Origin: UBA6987 sp045617825
GTDB taxonomy: Bacteria > Bacillota > Clostridia > Lachnospirales > Lachnospiraceae
Assembly (NCBI GenBank): GCA_045617825.1
Contig: JAZLJI010000079.1
Coordinates: 1-23,183 of the forward strand
DNA length: 23,183 bases
Direction of reading: 5' to 3'
In this document: positions 21,429-23,183 of the stretch, in pieces
Layout: each line of letters starts with the position of its first letter
Position numbering within the stretch: the first letter of the stretch is position 1
Position numbers and translations under genes: made by a program
Notes under the pieces: generated by a model
Seen by the model: only the letters and a program-made list of their open reading frames with translations
Told to the model about the DNA's origin: nothing
Databases searched by the model: none

Positions 21429-22994
21429 ATGGCTGTCGATATCAAGAAGGAACAGGAACGCGAAGAGCTGCACCGGGCTATCTGGGCGATAGCGGATGAC
21501 CTGAGAGGGTCTGTGGATGGCTGGGATTTCAAGTCTTACGTGCTGGGGACCATGTTCTACCGCTATATCTCCGAAAATCTCACGCACTATATCAATGCCG
21601 GAGAGATCGCTGCCGGGAACGCGGGATTTGACTATGCCAGGATGACCGACGCCGAGGCAGAGGAAGCCCGCGAGGGTCTGATCGAGGAAAAAGGCTTCTT
21701 CATCCTGCCGTCTGAGCTGTTCTGCAACGTAGCGGCCCGCGCGGCGGATGATGAAAACCTGAACGAGACGCTGGAACGCGTCTTTAACAGCATTGAGGAT
21801 TCCGCGCGCGGCAGTCAGTCGGAAACGAGCTTTTCCGGGCTGTTTGACGATTTCGACGTGAACAGCAACAAGCTGGGCTCTACCGTTGCCAAGCGCAACG
21901 AGAAGCTGACGAAGCTGCTCACCGGCATCGCCAACATGAATCTGGGCAACGTGAAGGACCATGATATCGATGCGTTCGGCGACGCTTACGAATACCTGAT
22001 GACCATGTATGCCTCCAACGCGGGCAAATCCGGCGGCGAATTCTTCACCCCTGCGGACGTGTCCGAGCTGCTGACAAGACTCGGCACAGTCGGCAAGACT
22101 GAGATCAACAAGGTCTACGACCCGGCCTGCGGCTCCGGCTCTCTTCTGCTGAAGGCGGAAAAGATCCTGGGGCGGGATGCCATCCGCAACGGCTTCTACG
22201 GACAGGAGATCAATATCACGACCTACAACCTTTGCCGCATCAATATGTTCCTGCACGATGTCGGCTTTGACAAGTTCGATATTGCCTGTGAGGATACGCT
22301 GACCAGCCCGCAGCACTGGGACGACGAGCCCTTCGAGCTGATCGTTTCCAATCCTCCATACTCCATCAAGTGGGCTGGTGATGAAAACCCTCTGCTCATC
22401 AACGACCCCCGCTTTGCTCCCGCAGGCGTACTGGCACCGAAAAGCAAGGCGGACATGGCCTTCATCATGCACAGCCTCAGCTGGCTGGCGCCGAACGGCA
22501 CCGCGGCTATCGTTTGCTTCCCCGGCATCATGTACCGCGGCGGCGCGGAGCAAAAGATCCGCAAATACCTCATCGACAACAACTTCATCGACTGCGTGAT
22601 CCAGCTGCCGTCCAATCTGTTCTTCGGCACGTCCATCGCCACCTGCATCATGGTGCTGAAGAAGGGCAAGGCAGACAGCCGGGTCCTGTTCATCGATGCC
22701 ACGGGCGAGTGCGTCAAGGTCACGAACAATAACAAACTGACCCGGGCCCACATTGACCGCATCGTGGATGCCTACGCGGGGCGCACCGAAACGGCGCATT
22801 TTGCACACATTGCTTCTTATGATGAGATCGTCAAGAACGACTACAATCTTTCCGTCAGCACCTACGTGGAGGCCGAGGACACCCGCGAAAAGGTCGATAT
22901 CGTCAAGCTGAACGCGGAGATCGCGGAAATCGTTGCACGGGAGAACATCCTTCGTGCGGAAATCGATAAGATCATCGCGGAAATCGAGGGATGA
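21429..22994 (+). CDS. hsdM: Type I restriction-modification methyltransferase subunit
   Basis: A 521-residue N6-adenine DNA methyltransferase of a type I system. The N-terminal helical domain (1-190) has the usual KSYVLGTMFYRYISENLTHY segment. The catalytic domain contains GGEFFTP (202-208), the AdoMet-binding DPACGSGSLLLKA (231-243) and the active-site NPPY (308-311). A helical C-terminus follows (YNLSVSTYVEAED and beyond) that would contact HsdS. Length and motifs are complete. Start: ATG 21429 with GGGAGGAA before it; an upstream ATG in the same frame at 21408 overlaps the previous gene. HsdM needs HsdS for target recognition and HsdR for cleavage; neither is visible within the window. 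Confidence 0.95.
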   Translation: MAVDIKKEQEREELHRAIWAIADDLRGSVDGWDFKSYVLGTMFYRYISENLTHYINAGEIAAGNAGFDYARMTDAEAEEAREGLIEEKGFFILPSELFCNVAARAADDENLNETLERVFNSIEDSARGSQSETSFSGLFDDFDVNSNKLGSTVAKRNEKLTKLLTGIANMNLGNVKDHDIDAFGDAYEYLMTMYASNAGKSGGEFFTPADVSELLTRLGTVGKTEINKVYDPACGSGSLLLKAEKILGRDAIRNGFYGQEINITTYNLCRINMFLHDVGFDKFDIACEDTLTSPQHWDDEPFELIVSNPPYSIKWAGDENPLLINDPRFAPAGVLAPKSKADMAFIMHSLSWLAPNGTAAIVCFPGIMYRGGAEQKIRKYLIDNNFIDCVIQLPSNLFFGTSIATCIMVLKKGKADSRVLFIDATGECVKVTNNNKLTRAHIDRIVDAYAGRTETAHFAHIASYDEIVKNDYNLSVSTYVEAEDTREKVDIVKLNAEIAEIVARENILRAEIDKIIAEIEG

Positions 22995-22998
22995 CGGC

Positions 22999-23064
22999 AT
23001 GAAAAGAAGGATGATGCAGGGAGCTTATTACGAGGAGGACAGAAAGTTTGAAACAAAGAAGTAG
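22999..23064 (+). CDS. Possible very small open frame after hsdM
   Basis: A 21-codon frame (MKRRMMQGAYYEEDRKFETK, then K and stop) starts four bases after the hsdM stop, with GAGGG eight bases before its ATG. It is basic and charged and resembles nothing known to me. A second ribosome-like site, GGAGGA, lies inside it and leads to a TTG whose frame stops after seven codons. Either a real small peptide gene or the damaged start of a lost one. Confidence 0.25.
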   Translation: MKRRMMQGAYYEEDRKFETKK

Positions 23065-23183
23065 CGGATAGAGAAAAATTGCAGGTAACACAAATAAACC
23101 ATCTTACGGTGGCCAACAACTGAATATAAACGCAACACCAGATCAGGAAGCTGTCAGGGGCTCGTCCTTGATGAGGTAACCTC
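23065..23183. other. Window end without a recognised gene
   Basis: The base composition is more AT-rich than hsdM. A plus-strand frame reads RKIAGNTNKPSYGGQQLNIN and on to a stop at 23175-23177, but it follows an in-frame stop. A minus-strand frame entering from the right ends in GYLIKDEPLTAS and a stop at 23143-23145, which could be the tail of a convergent gene. Confidence 0.3.

Noticed and set aside
21396..23000. 534-codon minus-strand frame opposite hsdM
   Set aside because: The plus-strand frame carries all HsdM motifs; the opposite frame has none and spans the whole gene as a mirror.
23143..23183. C-terminal end of a convergent gene (GYLIKDEPLTAS)
   Set aside because: Only 12 residues are visible; too short to support as a coding feature, so it is mentioned only in the note on the window end.

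Overview
The window looks like a chromosomal piece of a GC-rich gut Firmicute, most likely a clostridial (Oscillospirales-type) bacterium. The support is a T-box leader on an aminoacyl-tRNA synthetase gene, strong AGGAGG ribosome sites, a TEAT-linker lipoprotein, a GH39-like glycosidase, a DUF4317 protein and an ECF sigma/anti-sigma pair typical of this group. The species cannot be named from the sequence. Most genes are GC-rich; the stretch from about 6215 to 7487 is clearly AT-rich and looks foreign.

Layout. 1-853 (minus): 5' end of ileS with its T-box leader and a consensus promoter. 854-1458: a non-coding, repeat- and hairpin-rich spacer. 1459-4862 (plus): a GH39-like glycosidase, a small membrane-anchored protein, and a lipoprotein with two discoidin-like domains, ended by two strong terminators. 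4978-6143 (minus): ddl with its promoter. 6157-7693: an AT-rich island (KilA-N gene plus a frameshifted sigma-like gene) flanked by GC-rich gene fragments, so it probably interrupted an older gene. 7806-12487 (plus): a four-gene ABC export operon (ATPase, single-pass accessory protein, two ABC-2 permeases). 12509-16655 (minus): glycosyltransferase 2, MacB-type ATPase and FtsX-type permease, tightly overlapping. 16743-18489 (minus): ECF sigma factor and its membrane anti-sigma. 18503-19966 (minus): DUF4317 gene. 20054-22994 (plus): an XRE-DUF3990 fusion, a 139-residue partner and the type I methyltransferase HsdM; then a short region with no clear gene.

How they work together. The left half is housekeeping (ileS, ddl) around a small set of carbohydrate-related surface proteins. 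The centre carries two different ABC systems, convergently transcribed. The right end is the most promising accessory region: a regulator fused to a putative ADP-ribosyltransferase, controlled by an operator-like palindrome, placed directly before a type I restriction-modification methyltransferase. This arrangement suggests a defence or toxin-antitoxin module coupled to HsdM, but the function is inference.
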